Counted from the stretch's first letter, positions 43,071 through 52,297 are shown. The stretch is DNA of 64,000 nucleotides from Fibrella aquatilis (GCF_017353255.1 NZ_JAFMYU010000002.1:398897-462896); one strand, 5' to 3'. The notes: generated from the letters alone by a model not told the origin. Made by a program: numbers and translations.

Positions 43071-45419
43071 TCACCGCACCACTACCCGCGTAACGTGCTG
43101 TTTGCCAGATGAATCGGTTATCTGGAGAAGGTATACGCCGATGGTTAACCGGGTAGTGGGAATCTGTTTGATGACGCCTGAAAGCGGAGCCATCCTGATG
43201 CGCTGACCGCTGGGAGATATCCAGATACCGGTGGCTTCCGGGGCTTGTATCACCACCGAAACGGGTTGCCCCAACTCGACCGGATTTGGGAACACAACCT
43301 GTTCGCTGGGTTGGATATTAAACACAGTTTCTTCGTCGGTCAGGATGGTTTCGCCGGTTTGGGTGGTGAGCCTGACGCGGTACCGGGTTGCTCCGCTGCC
43401 GGGTGGCTGGTCGGTGAAGGTGTAGGTGGTTTGGGTAGCGGTAGGCGTGATCGTTTGCAGCGGCGTGAAGTCGCTCAGGCCCGTGGCACGTTCCAGCACA
43501 AGTGGCCGCAGGTTCCAGGTAGTGCCCAGGTCGAGGTCGAGGCGGACGGTGTCGGTCACGGTTTGGCGGGCCAGCCAGCCGGCTACGTAACAGCCAACGC
43601 CCTGCCGCTGGTAGTTGATGGTGAAGCCCGGCTGCGTGGGTTTTCCGGCCAAAATAGGCGAAACAGCCACGTAGAGGCCATCTTTAGGTGTCAGAAACGC
43701 TACTGTGTCGGTGATCTGGCGAATTGGTTCCAGATACAACGGTCCCAGCTTATAGAGTTGCCAGGCCGTTACGCCGGGTTGCCGTGCCCAACTCACCGCC
43801 GCCCGTTCGGGGCAGTTCAGCAGCACCCGCAGTGACGTAGACTGGACCAGCGCGAAGGTGTCAGAGACGAATGTGCCCACACCCGTTACCAGCCGTACCC
43901 GCGCCCGTTGGCTTCGGTTGGGGGTTGTCCACCACACAAGTTGATCGGCCAACGCGATGTCTTCGGCCACGGGTTGCCAGGTGGTGTCGCCCACGGTTTG
44001 CGCTGATAGAGTGCCCCGAACGGTTTTGTCGCCGCGCCACCGCCACCGAATGGGTTGCGCCTCGCCAGTGGTAAGCACCGCCCCAGCCGTGGGGCTTGCC
44101 CAAGTCAGCACCGAGTCGATGGCGTAGGCGACGGCGTAGGGCTGCGGTCCGTCGGGCAGGGCCATACCTACCACCCGTACCCGATACACGCCCGGCACCG
44201 GCTGTTGCACCGACACTTGTTCTACGTTGTTCACGCGGTCGGTGCCGCGCCGGGCGGGCAACCGCACCGAGTCGGGATGCAACGCCGCCGACAACACCCA
44301 GGGCCGGATGGGGGCGGCACCAGCGGGCGGGTCGAGCAGCAAGTCGAGGTTTTGGCGCAGGGTGGGCGTGGCGGCGGGGGTATCGTGCCAGGCTAGTGCC
44401 ACTGTGAGCCGGGCTATGTTGGGCGGCACCACCAGCGTAAACGACTGCGTGGCTCCACTGCCAACGCTGCCCGTTTGGTACTGTTTGTTGGCCGCTACCG
44501 TCACGGCTCCCAGCGCGTCGAAGTTGCCAAAGCCAGCTTCGTGGTCCGGTCCGGGTAGGCCTATGTCCTCGCAACCGGCTATCAGACAGGCTTTTACCCA
44601 CGCTGACGAAGGCAACTGCCCCTGCTGATCGCGGTAGGTTTGTTGCAACAACGCCGCCACGCCCGACACCAGCGCTGCCGATTCGGACGTGCCGTTGTCG
44701 CCGTAGGCCACCAGTTCGGGTTTAATGCGCCCGTCGATGGTTGGGCCGCGTGAACTGCGGGCTTCCAGCACCCCCCGGCTGCTGATGCCGCCCACCACGA
44801 GCGTGTTTTTGGCTTGTTTGAATTCGCCCGTTAAGGTCATAAACGGCCCCGGCAATGGCCCGCCCGTGGGTGTTTCGGCCCCGCTATTACCCGACGAAAA
44901 CACATGCAGCAACGTGGGTTGCTGGGCTACCTGATCGTCATAGGCGCGGGCGTCGCGGCCATAAAAACGCTCAATGGCCACGCCGTAGGAATGATTCTGG
45001 ATCGACACACCCAGCCGCCGTAGTTCGGGCAGGGTGTCAGGCGCAAGGCGGTCGTAGGAAGCCGACACCAGCCGCACCCCCCGCGCCACCCCCCGGCTGC
45101 TGGGAGCCGTGTTGCCCGCGCCTGCCAGCAGGGTTGCCATGGTAGAGGCATGGTCGGAAAACGATTTAGCCAGTGGCGTAATGACCAGCCGTCCCCGAAA
45201 ATCGATGTCGGCGGTATCGAAAGGCTGTTCTTTCACCGACACCACCAGGCCCGCGCCGGTAAGGGCAGGATAGCGCAGCCGCACCGCCTGAAGCCCATGC
45301 TGGCTGAAATCATAATTGCCAAGGGCTTTGCGGGCCTGTCTGTCTTGCGCCCAAACAGGAACCAACCCACCGCCAAGCCACAGACAAACCAGTAACCGTA
45401 CTACATACAAACGCCGCAT
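43071..45419 (-). CDS. S8 family serine peptidase with T9SS type A sorting domain
   Basis: A 782-residue secreted subtilase. Signal peptide about 1-25 (ending VWAQ). The catalytic domain shows the His region 'SDHASTMATLLAGAGN' and the Ser region 'GTSESAALVSGVAALLQQ'. The Asp region is non-canonical ('VVSVKEQPFDTADIDF'): the usual DTG/DSG is missing and I cannot say which residue serves. A proprotein-convertase-like beta domain follows, and the last about 75 residues ('VFPNPVELGQPVSV...GVYLLQITDSSGK') are a type A sorting signal for the type IX secretion system. It probably acts at the cell surface. Confidence 0.88.
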   Translation of the reverse strand: MRRLYVVRLLVCLWLGGGLVPVWAQDRQARKALGNYDFSQHGLQAVRLRYPALTGAGLVVSVKEQPFDTADIDFRGRLVITPLAKSFSDHASTMATLLAGAGNTAPSSRGVARGVRLVSASYDRLAPDTLPELRRLGVSIQNHSYGVAIERFYGRDARAYDDQVAQQPTLLHVFSSGNSGAETPTGGPLPGPFMTLTGEFKQAKNTLVVGGISSRGVLEARSSRGPTIDGRIKPELVAYGDNGTSESAALVSGVAALLQQTYRDQQGQLPSSAWVKACLIAGCEDIGLPGPDHEAGFGNFDALGAVTVAANKQYQTGSVGSGATQSFTLVVPPNIARLTVALAWHDTPAATPTLRQNLDLLLDPPAGAAPIRPWVLSAALHPDSVRLPARRGTDRVNNVEQVSVQQPVPGVYRVRVVGMALPDGPQPYAVAYAIDSVLTWASPTAGAVLTTGEAQPIRWRWRGDKTVRGTLSAQTVGDTTWQPVAEDIALADQLVWWTTPNRSQRARVRLVTGVGTFVSDTFALVQSTSLRVLLNCPERAAVSWARQPGVTAWQLYKLGPLYLEPIRQITDTVAFLTPKDGLYVAVSPILAGKPTQPGFTINYQRQGVGCYVAGWLARQTVTDTVRLDLDLGTTWNLRPLVLERATGLSDFTPLQTITPTATQTTYTFTDQPPGSGATRYRVRLTTQTGETILTDEETVFNIQPSEQVVFPNPVELGQPVSVVIQAPEATGIWISPSGQRIRMAPLSGVIKQIPTTRLTIGVYLLQITDSSGKQHVTRVVVR

Positions 45420-45444
45420 ACTTGTAAAAATAGAACGTTTTCTG

Positions 45445-45543
45445 TTTTCTGTTTACTGTCTTCTGTTACTTCGTGCCCAACTGGCCCTCAGCCAAGCACG
45501 AAGCCGGATCGCCGGACCGAACAGAAGACAGCAAACAGTAAAC
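45445..45543. repeat. Imperfect inverted repeat in the S8/EamA divergent region
   Basis: Outer arms around 45445-45467 and 45520-45543 (ctgtttactgtcttctgtt words) pair with two to three mismatches. An inner perfect 8-bp stem is at 45469-45476 / 45496-45503 (cttcgtgc). It occupies the divergent promoter space and ends 9 bases before the EamA start. Confidence 0.7.
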
Positions 45544-45552
45544 GTTTTTTTG

Positions 45553-46419
45553 ATGAATGAGAAAAAGGCCAGCCCAATCTGGCAGGGACTAGTTTTTGCC
45601 ATGCTGTGGGCGTCGGCGTCGGCGGCTACGAAATTCGGGGTGCTGTCGGTGGCCCCGCTGGTGCTGGCGCAGGTGCGATTTATGCTGGCGGGGGTGGGTA
45701 TGCTGGGTTTCGCTTACCTGGTGCAACGGAGTAACCCCATGCCTAACCGCACCGAATTTGGCCGACTTACCCTGTTTGCCCTGCTGAACACCACCATCTA
45801 CCTGGGCGGCTTTGTACTGGCACTCAAACAGGTGTCGGCAGGTATCGGGAGCTTGTCAACAGCTACTAACCCCTTGTTTATCAGCTTGATGTCGGCCGTT
45901 TGGCTGCGCCGGAAGCTACGCTGGCAGGAGGGAGCGGGGATTGTGCTGGGTTTGCTGGGCGTGGTGGTGGCTACGATTCCGCTGCTCGAAGATGCCCACG
46001 CCACAGTGCAGGGGCTACTTATTCTGCTGGGTAGCATGGTGTCGGTATCGGCCGCTACGGTCTACTACGCCCGCTTCGAGTGGCGACTGCCGCCGCTGGT
46101 GATCAACGGCTGGCAGGTGTTTATTGGTGGCCTGCTACTACTGCCCTTCACGCTGCTCACCACCGATTTCACCGCGCAGCACTACGACATCCGGTTTTGG
46201 GCGTCGGTGGGCTGGCTCATCATTCCGGTGTCGGTGGTGGCGTTGCAACTGTGGTTCCGGCTGGTGCGGGCCGATGCCGTCCGGGCGTCGCTGTGGCTGT
46301 TTCTATGCCCTATTTTTGGCTTTGCCTACTCGGCCATCCTCCTCGGCGAACCCATCACCTGGTACACAGTAGTCGGCACCGCGCTGGTCATTGGGGGATT
46401 GGGGCTGGGGAGAAAGTGA
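45553..46419 (+). CDS. EamA family (DMT superfamily) transporter
   Basis: A 288-residue protein with ten predicted membrane helices in two EamA repeats ('IWQGLVFAMLWASASAATKFGVL', 'GIVLGLLGVVVATIPLL', 'FGFAYSAILLGEPITWYTVVGTALVIGGL'). Family members export metabolites or amino acids; the substrate is unknown. The ATG at 45553 follows the inverted repeat directly. Convergent with the OmpA-like gene. Confidence 0.9.
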   Translation: MNEKKASPIWQGLVFAMLWASASAATKFGVLSVAPLVLAQVRFMLAGVGMLGFAYLVQRSNPMPNRTEFGRLTLFALLNTTIYLGGFVLALKQVSAGIGSLSTATNPLFISLMSAVWLRRKLRWQEGAGIVLGLLGVVVATIPLLEDAHATVQGLLILLGSMVSVSAATVYYARFEWRLPPLVINGWQVFIGGLLLLPFTLLTTDFTAQHYDIRFWASVGWLIIPVSVVALQLWFRLVRADAVRASLWLFLCPIFGFAYSAILLGEPITWYTVVGTALVIGGLGLGRK

Positions 46420-46503
46420 GTTTTGAGTTTGCTGTTTGCTACGCCGACTGGCGAAGCAACCGCGACGGCGGACCGTTTAGAAGTTAGGCATTGAACGTTA
46501 AAC

Positions 46504-47358
46504 TCATTGCTTCACAATCGTCATTTCCACCCTGCGGTTAAGCTGGCGGCGGCGTTCGTCGTTGTTGGTAGCCACGGGGCGGGTGCCGCCGTAGCCGCGC
46601 GTCTGGATGCGGTTGGCGGCGATGCCCTTCCCAACCAGGTAGGCCTTTACGGTTTCGGCGCGTTGCCGCGACAGGGTCACGTTCTGGTCGAAATCGCCCT
46701 GGTTATCGGTATGCCCGGCCAGCTCGATCACGATGCCAGGGTTTTGCGACATAAATACCAGCACCCGGTCAAGGTCTGACTTGGCTTCGGGCAGCATCTC
46801 GGCGGTGCTTTGGTTGAACTGAATGGCGCGTAGCTCAACGGGGCGGTCAGTTATGGTAAGCGGGGGTTTGGGCGGCGTCACCACGGGTGGCTTCGTGGCG
46901 GGCGCAGCGGCCACTTTGGGTGGGGTAGGGGTGGGTGCTTCCGCCGTTTTTATTGGCCCCGACGCCACGCCCGTTGGTGGAGGAATAATAGCCCTGGTCA
47001 GCAAAATAATCTTGCCAAAACGGCTCGTTGCACGTCCTTCGGTGTAGTCGATCCGTTCTTCCGTAGGTATGTATCCCTTTGCCTGCGTCACCACCCTCGA
47101 CTGTTCACGCGGGTTCAGCTCGATCCGGAAGCTACCATCCTGCGCCGCAAATTTCGACTGAACGTTGCGGCCTTTTTCGTCGTAAGCCATGATGGTGGCG
47201 CCGCCGATGGGCTGGCGCGTGGCAGCGTCGAGGATCAGCCCGTCGAGCGAGGCCTTGCCGGGGGGCGGCGTTTTGGCTACTGGTCTGGACTGACTAACGG
47301 CTGGCCGGGCAATAGACAAAAACAGGCCAATGAGGAGGCACCATGGGAATCTATTCAT
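46504..47358 (-). CDS. OmpA family lipid/peptidoglycan-associated protein with carboxypeptidase-regulatory-like domain
   Basis: 284 residues: signal peptide ending near 'ARPAVSQ', a CarboxypepD_reg-like beta sandwich ('ASLDGLILDAATRQPIGGATIMAYDEKGRNV'), a proline-rich linker (about residues 135-170), and a C-terminal OmpA peptidoglycan-binding domain ('IELAGHTDNQGDFDQNVTLSRQRAETVKAYL', 'GYGGTRPVATNNDERRRQLNRRVEM'). It should tether the outer membrane or a surface complex to peptidoglycan. No operon partner. Confidence 0.92.
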   Translation of the reverse strand: MNRFPWCLLIGLFLSIARPAVSQSRPVAKTPPPGKASLDGLILDAATRQPIGGATIMAYDEKGRNVQSKFAAQDGSFRIELNPREQSRVVTQAKGYIPTEERIDYTEGRATSRFGKIILLTRAIIPPPTGVASGPIKTAEAPTPTPPKVAAAPATKPPVVTPPKPPLTITDRPVELRAIQFNQSTAEMLPEAKSDLDRVLVFMSQNPGIVIELAGHTDNQGDFDQNVTLSRQRAETVKAYLVGKGIAANRIQTRGYGGTRPVATNNDERRRQLNRRVEMTIVKQ

Positions 47359-47561
47359 ACAAAAAAAGCAACGATAAAGCTGGCCGCAAAAGTACGCCGA
47401 ACCACCCGATAAATCAGCTTTCGGGCCGCTGGCGCATGGCCTGAAAAGAGGCCTGAAAATAGTCGAAAAATAGTTTGTAATACATTGATAATCAAAAAGT
47501 TGAATATGAGTCCGGATGGCGCGAAAATGAACGTGTAGAATGCCTCTTTTGTTAGTAGAGT

Positions 47562-48596
47562 ATGAGAGAAATAACCAACGTGTCGATGACTACCATGCCC
47601 ATGCAGGCTCCTGTTCAGCCCGCACAGCCGGTGGACGAAACCTGGCGGAAGTCTATCCCTGCGCAGGTGTTTTTGAATCACTTTTTTGCGATGGATTACC
47701 ACATCCAGCATCAGAACGATCTGTTCGATCTGGTCAAGTTTCCCATCTTCCGCCAGTTTGGTGGCCTTGGTGCTGCCGATAACAAGGCGCTGGAAAAGCT
47801 GCTCCTCAACAGCTGGAGTGCTGAGTACGCGCTGCGCATTACGCCCGTTGTCAATGATGAGCAGTACCTCCAAAGCTCGTTGCATTGGACCTTCCCGCAG
47901 GCTTATTACAGCTGCCTGTTCAGCGCCCGTGCGTTTCTGGCTGTGCAGGGCATCAACGTCAGCAATGAAGAGCTGATTCGTAAGCGGATCGGCAACATGG
48001 TGGTGCGTGGGCATTACCCTGCCTCGGTGGGTTACTACGCGCTCGGTCCCATCAACAGCTACCGCATTCAGCGCCTGCCCATGGCCAAGCGCATTGCCGA
48101 CTCGGGCCGGGATCTGCTCTTGCCTTCGCGCCATTCATCGGCGCAGATTGAGGTGGCGCAGTTCCTGAAAACCACCCGCGACCAGCGGATCAAGGCACTG
48201 CGCAATGCCGTGCAGAAGAACCCCAAAACGGCGCTACGGTCGGCCCGTACGGGCGAGATCTTGCAGAAGTTTGGCCCGGAGCAGTACAAGCAGTTGGCCA
48301 AGCAGATTGGCTATACCACCTATTTCGATATGCTCAGCCGCCTTCGCATCTCATCGACCAACCGCGAGATCGAACGGTTCGTCGATTCGGAGGTCGACGT
48401 GCGGTTGTTCCACCAGAGCCTGGTCAATATTGTCTCACATGTGAACTCGGTGCATGAAGCCTACGTGGCCAAGGCGCTGGGGATAGACGCCTACCGTCAG
48501 TTGATTGCCAAATTACCTACCTACTTACAGGAGAGCTTTGTGCGCGAACGCCTCAATACCGTCATTGAGCCGATGCTGGCCGCCGCCCAGGCGTAA
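47562..48596 (+). CDS. Conserved-looking hypothetical protein
   Basis: A 344-residue cytosolic protein, mostly helical, that I do not recognise. 'FRQFGGLGAADNKALEKLLLNSWSAEYALRITPVV' and 'WTFPQAYYSCLFSARAFLAVQGI' in the first half have the look of a HEPN-like helical bundle, without a certain RxxxxH motif. High GC and codon use match the core genome. A strong terminator follows. The antisense frame 47355-48134 is open but has no family features, so this strand was chosen. Confidence 0.75.
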   Translation: MREITNVSMTTMPMQAPVQPAQPVDETWRKSIPAQVFLNHFFAMDYHIQHQNDLFDLVKFPIFRQFGGLGAADNKALEKLLLNSWSAEYALRITPVVNDEQYLQSSLHWTFPQAYYSCLFSARAFLAVQGINVSNEELIRKRIGNMVVRGHYPASVGYYALGPINSYRIQRLPMAKRIADSGRDLLLPSRHSSAQIEVAQFLKTTRDQRIKALRNAVQKNPKTALRSARTGEILQKFGPEQYKQLAKQIGYTTYFDMLSRLRISSTNREIERFVDSEVDVRLFHQSLVNIVSHVNSVHEAYVAKALGIDAYRQLIAKLPTYLQESFVRERLNTVIEPMLAAAQA

Positions 48597-48618
48597 TGCT
48601 CCTCTTTTTATATAGCAA

Positions 48619-48651
48619 AACCCCGCTGTGCTCTACACGGCGGGGTTTTTG
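48619..48651 (+). terminator. Rho-independent terminator
   Basis: Arms 48619-48628 and 48642-48651 (aaaaccccgc and complement), perfect over 10 bp, followed by a T-run. It terminates the hypothetical gene. Confidence 0.92.
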
Positions 48652-48673
48652 TGTTTTAGTAAGGCCTTGTAAG

Positions 48674-48747
48674 AAATAGTAAATTTGGTGATCGTATTCT
48701 ATAAATTATAGTAAATTCGTAGAATACGATCACCAAATTTACTATTT
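48674..48747 (+). promoter_or_regulatory. 27-bp perfect palindrome abutting the DUF4143 ATPase start codon
   Basis: Arms 48674-48700 and 48721-48747 (aaatagtaaatttggtgatc... and complement) are perfect with an AT-rich 20-base loop. The right arm ends one base before the ATG at 48749. In RNA it would bury the translation start. As DNA it would make a strong operator. It is AT-rich, unlike the other hairpins here. Confidence 0.8.
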
Positions 48748-48748
48748 T

Positions 48749-49873
48749 ATGATTGGAAGGCTTCTGGAGGCCCAGTTACAACAGCGCTGGGACTCAGGCA
48801 AAGCACTGGTGGTAATGGGGCCACGTCAGGTAGGAAAGACAACGCTACTCACAAAACTCTGTCAGGAAGCCGGGGCTTTTCAGCTGCTCAACGCCGATGA
48901 AGCCGATGTGCGCAATCAGCTCGAAAACGCCAGCCTGCCCAGGCTTCGGCAACTTATTGGCAATAGCCAGACCCTGTTCATCGACGAGGCGCAACGGGTT
49001 CGTAATATCGGCTTGACGTTGAAGTTAATTACCGACCAGTTGCCGCAGGTACGGTTGCTGGTTAGCGGCTCGTCGTCGCTTGATTTGGCTAACGAAATCA
49101 ACGAGCCGCTGACAGGGCGAAAATTCGAGTTTCGGCTGTACCCAATTGCCTGGAAAGAACTGGTCGACAGTCTAGGTTTCATGGAAGCGCATCGTCAGTT
49201 AGAAACTCGGTTGTTATACGGTTTCTACCCCGACGTGGTCACGCACCTTGGTGATGAACGGGCCATCCTGCAACAACTTAGCGGGAGCTATCTGTACAAA
49301 GACATTTTGACGTTTGGCGGCATCCGTCGGCCCGAACTGCTGGATAAACTGCTCGTTGCGCTGGCGTTGCAGGTAGGTGCGGAGGTGTCATACAATGAAC
49401 TGGCCCGTACCCTCCAAATCGACCGAGCCACCGTCGAAAGCTACATCAGCTTGCTGGAAAAGGCATTTATTGTATTTCGCCTTCAGCCGTTCAGCCGTAA
49501 CCTTCGCCATGAGATCAGCAGTAGCCGAAAGATTTATTTCTACGATAACGGCATTCGCAACGCTATTCTGGCCGATTTCAAACCGTTGAGCCTCCGTGCC
49601 GATGTAGGGGCCTTATGGGAAAATTTTCTGGTCAGCGAACGGCAGAAAGTGCTTCATTATACCGGGCAGTGGGCACGGTCATACTTCTGGCGTACCCATC
49701 AACAACAGGAAATCGATTACCTGGAAGAACAGGATGGGGCTGTGTGTGCCTGGGAGTTTAAGTGGAACCCGAAAGCCAAAGCCCGTTTTCCAAAGCCATT
49801 TCTGGAAACGTATACGCCTACCCAAACACTGGTAATCCATCGCGATAATTTCGATGAATTTGTAGGGGCTTAG
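48749..49873 (+). CDS. ATP-binding protein with DUF4143 domain (AAA+ ATPase)
   Basis: 374 residues. Walker A GPRQVGKT at residues 24-31, Walker B 'TLFIDEAQ', sensor-like 'LLVSGSSSLDLA', then a winged helix ('YNELARTLQIDRATVESYISLLEKAFIVFRL') and a C-terminal DUF4143 region with restriction-endonuclease-like fold ('EIDYLEEQDGAVCAWEFKWNPKAK'). These AAA proteins are common and patchily distributed. Their role is unknown and a toxin or selfish-gene nature has been suspected. The long palindrome at its start codon suggests tight self-control. Confidence 0.9.
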   Translation: MIGRLLEAQLQQRWDSGKALVVMGPRQVGKTTLLTKLCQEAGAFQLLNADEADVRNQLENASLPRLRQLIGNSQTLFIDEAQRVRNIGLTLKLITDQLPQVRLLVSGSSSLDLANEINEPLTGRKFEFRLYPIAWKELVDSLGFMEAHRQLETRLLYGFYPDVVTHLGDERAILQQLSGSYLYKDILTFGGIRRPELLDKLLVALALQVGAEVSYNELARTLQIDRATVESYISLLEKAFIVFRLQPFSRNLRHEISSSRKIYFYDNGIRNAILADFKPLSLRADVGALWENFLVSERQKVLHYTGQWARSYFWRTHQQQEIDYLEEQDGAVCAWEFKWNPKAKARFPKPFLETYTPTQTLVIHRDNFDEFVGA

Positions 49874-49895
49874 CCAGATTAGACAGGCTGGTAGC

Positions 49896-50648
49896 TTACC
49901 GCAGCGTAAACCCATCTAGGGCAACTTCCTGGCTGCCGTCGCTGTTAGTTTTGATGCTGTAGCGGGTGGGATAGTAGCCGGGCTTTTCGTACTTGGCGGG
50001 TAGCTTGATGGCTTTTTCCATGCTCGGCGACGTTTTCAAATAGCTCAGCGCCACCATCTGCTCCCAGAACGTGACCTTGCCATCGTACGAACCATACACG
50101 AACGTCTCGGTAAAAGGCTGCCCCTTAAATTCCGGGCTTGTCACATCCGACCAGTGAGCGCCCATGCCGGGTACGCCACCGGGGCCTTTCACAAAATCAG
50201 CGTGCAGGAAGGTGGCGGCGGGTAGCTTGTCGAACTTGGTAGGGGCCTGCGGATAAGGCGGGATGGCCATTACCTCGGCCATAGGCTGAATGTAAAAGTG
50301 AAAATCGAAGTGAGGCACCGTATAGATTTTGTCTGGTTCGTGGCCCTGCGGATTCCAGTTAATCATAATGTGCTGGAAGGGCGTTTTGGTGGTTGCCTCA
50401 GTAGGCAGGGCCAGCATAAAATCGGTGCCGGGCATGGTAGCAGGCAGGTTGTCGAAGGCCGTTTTTGTTAGCGTAAACCCAATGGATAACGGGTTGCCCT
50501 GTGCATCGAGCGATGCCCAGGAGGTAGCTGTGCCGGCGCCCATGTTTACGGGTGTACCATAGACGCGTTTTGGTGGAGTACCACTGTCGATAGAAGAGCA
50601 ACCACAGAGCAGCAAAGTGGCTAGGAGAGAGCTGAGGAGGTATTTCAT
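49896..50648 (-). CDS. Lipoprotein, probably DUF5602 / TTHB210-like
   Basis: A 250-residue lipoprotein: signal peptide with lipobox LLCGC (Cys at 17). The mature part has histidine-bearing motifs 'FQHIMINWNPQGHEP' and 'VPHFDFHFYIQP', then 'GMGAHWSD' and 'FVYGSYDGKVTFWEQMV'. That pattern fits what I remember of DUF5602 (TTHB210-like) proteins; the assignment is moderate and the function unknown. The clustered histidines may bind metal. Single gene, convergent with the DUF4143 ATPase. Confidence 0.75.
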   Translation of the reverse strand: MKYLLSSLLATLLLCGCSSIDSGTPPKRVYGTPVNMGAGTATSWASLDAQGNPLSIGFTLTKTAFDNLPATMPGTDFMLALPTEATTKTPFQHIMINWNPQGHEPDKIYTVPHFDFHFYIQPMAEVMAIPPYPQAPTKFDKLPAATFLHADFVKGPGGVPGMGAHWSDVTSPEFKGQPFTETFVYGSYDGKVTFWEQMVALSYLKTSPSMEKAIKLPAKYEKPGYYPTRYSIKTNSDGSQEVALDGFTLR

Positions 50649-50798
50649 GAGGTGGTTTGATTAAGACTTTTATCAGAAAGCCGCTAATCTCCACCTTTTT
50701 GTTATACACCCCAATGAAGCGTATTTACTTAATTAGTAAGCGGTTGTTGTAGTAATAATACGGTAGTATATACCACCCCTTACCCGCTAACTGCCGCC

Positions 50799-51842
50799 CT
50801 ATTTTCGTTCGAGTATAGCCAGTCCCACTCCCGAATCGGCGGCACCGTAGTAGACCAGCCAGCTTCCGTCTGGTTGCGCTACCCAGCCGTTGCTGAAGAC
50901 TACATTGGGGAAAAAGCCTTCACGCTCCCAACTCAGCTCGGGCGTAAGCAAGGGCGCGGCCGACCGGTCGAGCAGTTGGCCGGGGTTGTTCTGGTCAAGC
51001 AGGGCCAGAGCCAGGGCGTATTCGTGGGTTTGGCTGGCACCGTGGTAGAGCAGCAGCCAGCCGTCGTCGGTCAGCACGGGTTCGGGACCGGCCCCTATTT
51101 TCTGAAATTCCCACGCTTCGCCCAGCGCACCGAACACAAACCGGTGGTTGCCCCAGTGCACGCCATCGTCCGACTCGCAAATCCAGACCGACGGCTTGCC
51201 AATGTCTGATACCATAGGCCGATGAAGCATCATCAGCTTGCCGTTTACACGCTGCGGAAACAGGCAGGCATCCTTGTTGGGCGGTGGCAGCACCATGCCC
51301 ACACGTTCCACGTGCACAAAATCGGTGGTCTTGGCCAGCCCCACGCCCGGTCCATTTTCTGACACCGCCGTGTAAGTGATCCAGTACGTATCGTCGATTT
51401 TGGTGATCCGAGCATCTTCTACCCCAAACGACTCGTCGGGGCGGGCGGGGAACAGGAACGGCTGCGGGTCGATGATGAAATGTACGCCATCATAGCTGCG
51501 GGCCAGGCGCAAATGGCTAAGCGACGTGAGGTACGTTTGTCCGTCAATGGTCAATACGCGGGGGTCATACGGCTCAGCCGGTTCGGGAAAGCGCTTCACC
51601 ATTAGTTCGGCCTCACCCGTTTTGGGGTCGAACTGCACAATGGGCACGGCAATGGTGTTGGGCTGATCGGGGTCGGGCAGGGGTGCTTCGGCCACGCGCA
51701 GTAGCAGGATTATCTCATTGCCAAAGCGGCAGGCGGCGGGGTTAAATGCTCCCAAGACCGCAAAGCCTGGTTCCGACGGGGTCACGTCGGCCGTAACCAA
51801 GATAGGCTGATCGTTATGGCGGCGCAGGGTGTAGTTTTTCAT
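50799..51842 (-). CDS. Glycoside hydrolase family 130 protein (mannoside phosphorylase-like)
   Basis: A 347-residue five-bladed beta-propeller of GH130: 'GFAVLGAFNPAACRFGNEIILLLRVAEA', 'SFGVEDARITKIDDTYWITYTAVSENGPGVGLA', 'NKDACLFPQRVNGKLMMLHRP', 'IGAGPEPVLTDDGWLLLYHGAS' and 'NVVFSNGW'. GH130 enzymes phosphorolyse or hydrolyse beta-mannosides with an aspartate acid catalyst in the 'EDARI' region. No signal peptide is seen with the start at 51840-51842, so it is intracellular. The frame upstream to 51896 is low-complexity repeat DNA. Confidence 0.9.
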   Translation of the reverse strand: MKNYTLRRHNDQPILVTADVTPSEPGFAVLGAFNPAACRFGNEIILLLRVAEAPLPDPDQPNTIAVPIVQFDPKTGEAELMVKRFPEPAEPYDPRVLTIDGQTYLTSLSHLRLARSYDGVHFIIDPQPFLFPARPDESFGVEDARITKIDDTYWITYTAVSENGPGVGLAKTTDFVHVERVGMVLPPPNKDACLFPQRVNGKLMMLHRPMVSDIGKPSVWICESDDGVHWGNHRFVFGALGEAWEFQKIGAGPEPVLTDDGWLLLYHGASQTHEYALALALLDQNNPGQLLDRSAAPLLTPELSWEREGFFPNVVFSNGWVAQPDGSWLVYYGAADSGVGLAILERK

Positions 51843-51972
51843 AGGGAGGAAGGGGAGAAAGGGGGAGGGGAGGAAAGGAATAAGGGAGAAAAGCAAGCTA
51901 ACGTATCAGCAGATAGAGCGTGTCAGCATTCCCCTTCCTCTTTTTCTCCTCTCCTCCTTTCCTCCTTTTTTT
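51843..51972. repeat. Purine/pyrimidine-strand inverted repeat in a divergent region
   Basis: A purine-rich tract (51843-51895, gaggaaaggggagaa words) faces a pyrimidine-rich tract (51930-51972) of imperfect complement. The purine strand abuts the GH130 start codon. Similar words form the nearly perfect hairpin at 55584-55687. Besides a hairpin, such mirror-like purine tracts can form triplex DNA. Confidence 0.7.
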
Positions 51973-52059
51973 GTTCCATTGGCTCAATTCAGCAATTTAT
52001 TCATTAACCAACGGCCCGTCTGGATGTTATTTGGGCGGAACATAATCCCAACAACCAAC

Positions 52060-52290
52060 ATGGCTTACACACACGACCTACTAGAGGAAGATCAGGACGA
52101 CACACTGATGATGGCCCCCGACCGTGGCGGTGCCGAATTTGGCGATGAAGGCTCAGGTGCCACCAGCGGCTACGGCGACCTCACCGAAGACGACCTGGCC
52201 GAAGATGACGACATCGGCGACGACGTGCTGGAAACCGACCCGGATGATGACCTGATGGGCGACGACCTGGACGATGACGACGATATTTAA
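52060..52290 (+). CDS. Small highly acidic protein
   Basis: 76 residues, roughly a third Asp or Glu, with a C-terminal run of 'DDDLMGDDLDDDDDI'. No folded domain is evident and it is likely disordered. Codon use is GC-rich like the core genome, which supports a real gene. It is followed by a second small hydrophilic gene. Function unknown; nucleic-acid mimicry or cation binding are only possibilities. Confidence 0.6.
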   Translation: MAYTHDLLEEDQDDTLMMAPDRGGAEFGDEGSGATSGYGDLTEDDLAEDDDIGDDVLETDPDDDLMGDDLDDDDDI

Positions 52291-52297
52291 CCAGACG

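Noticed and set aside
47355..48134. 259-codon minus-strand frame
   Set aside because: Antisense to the 344-residue gene; no domain features and a low-complexity start; long only because of GC-rich codon structure.
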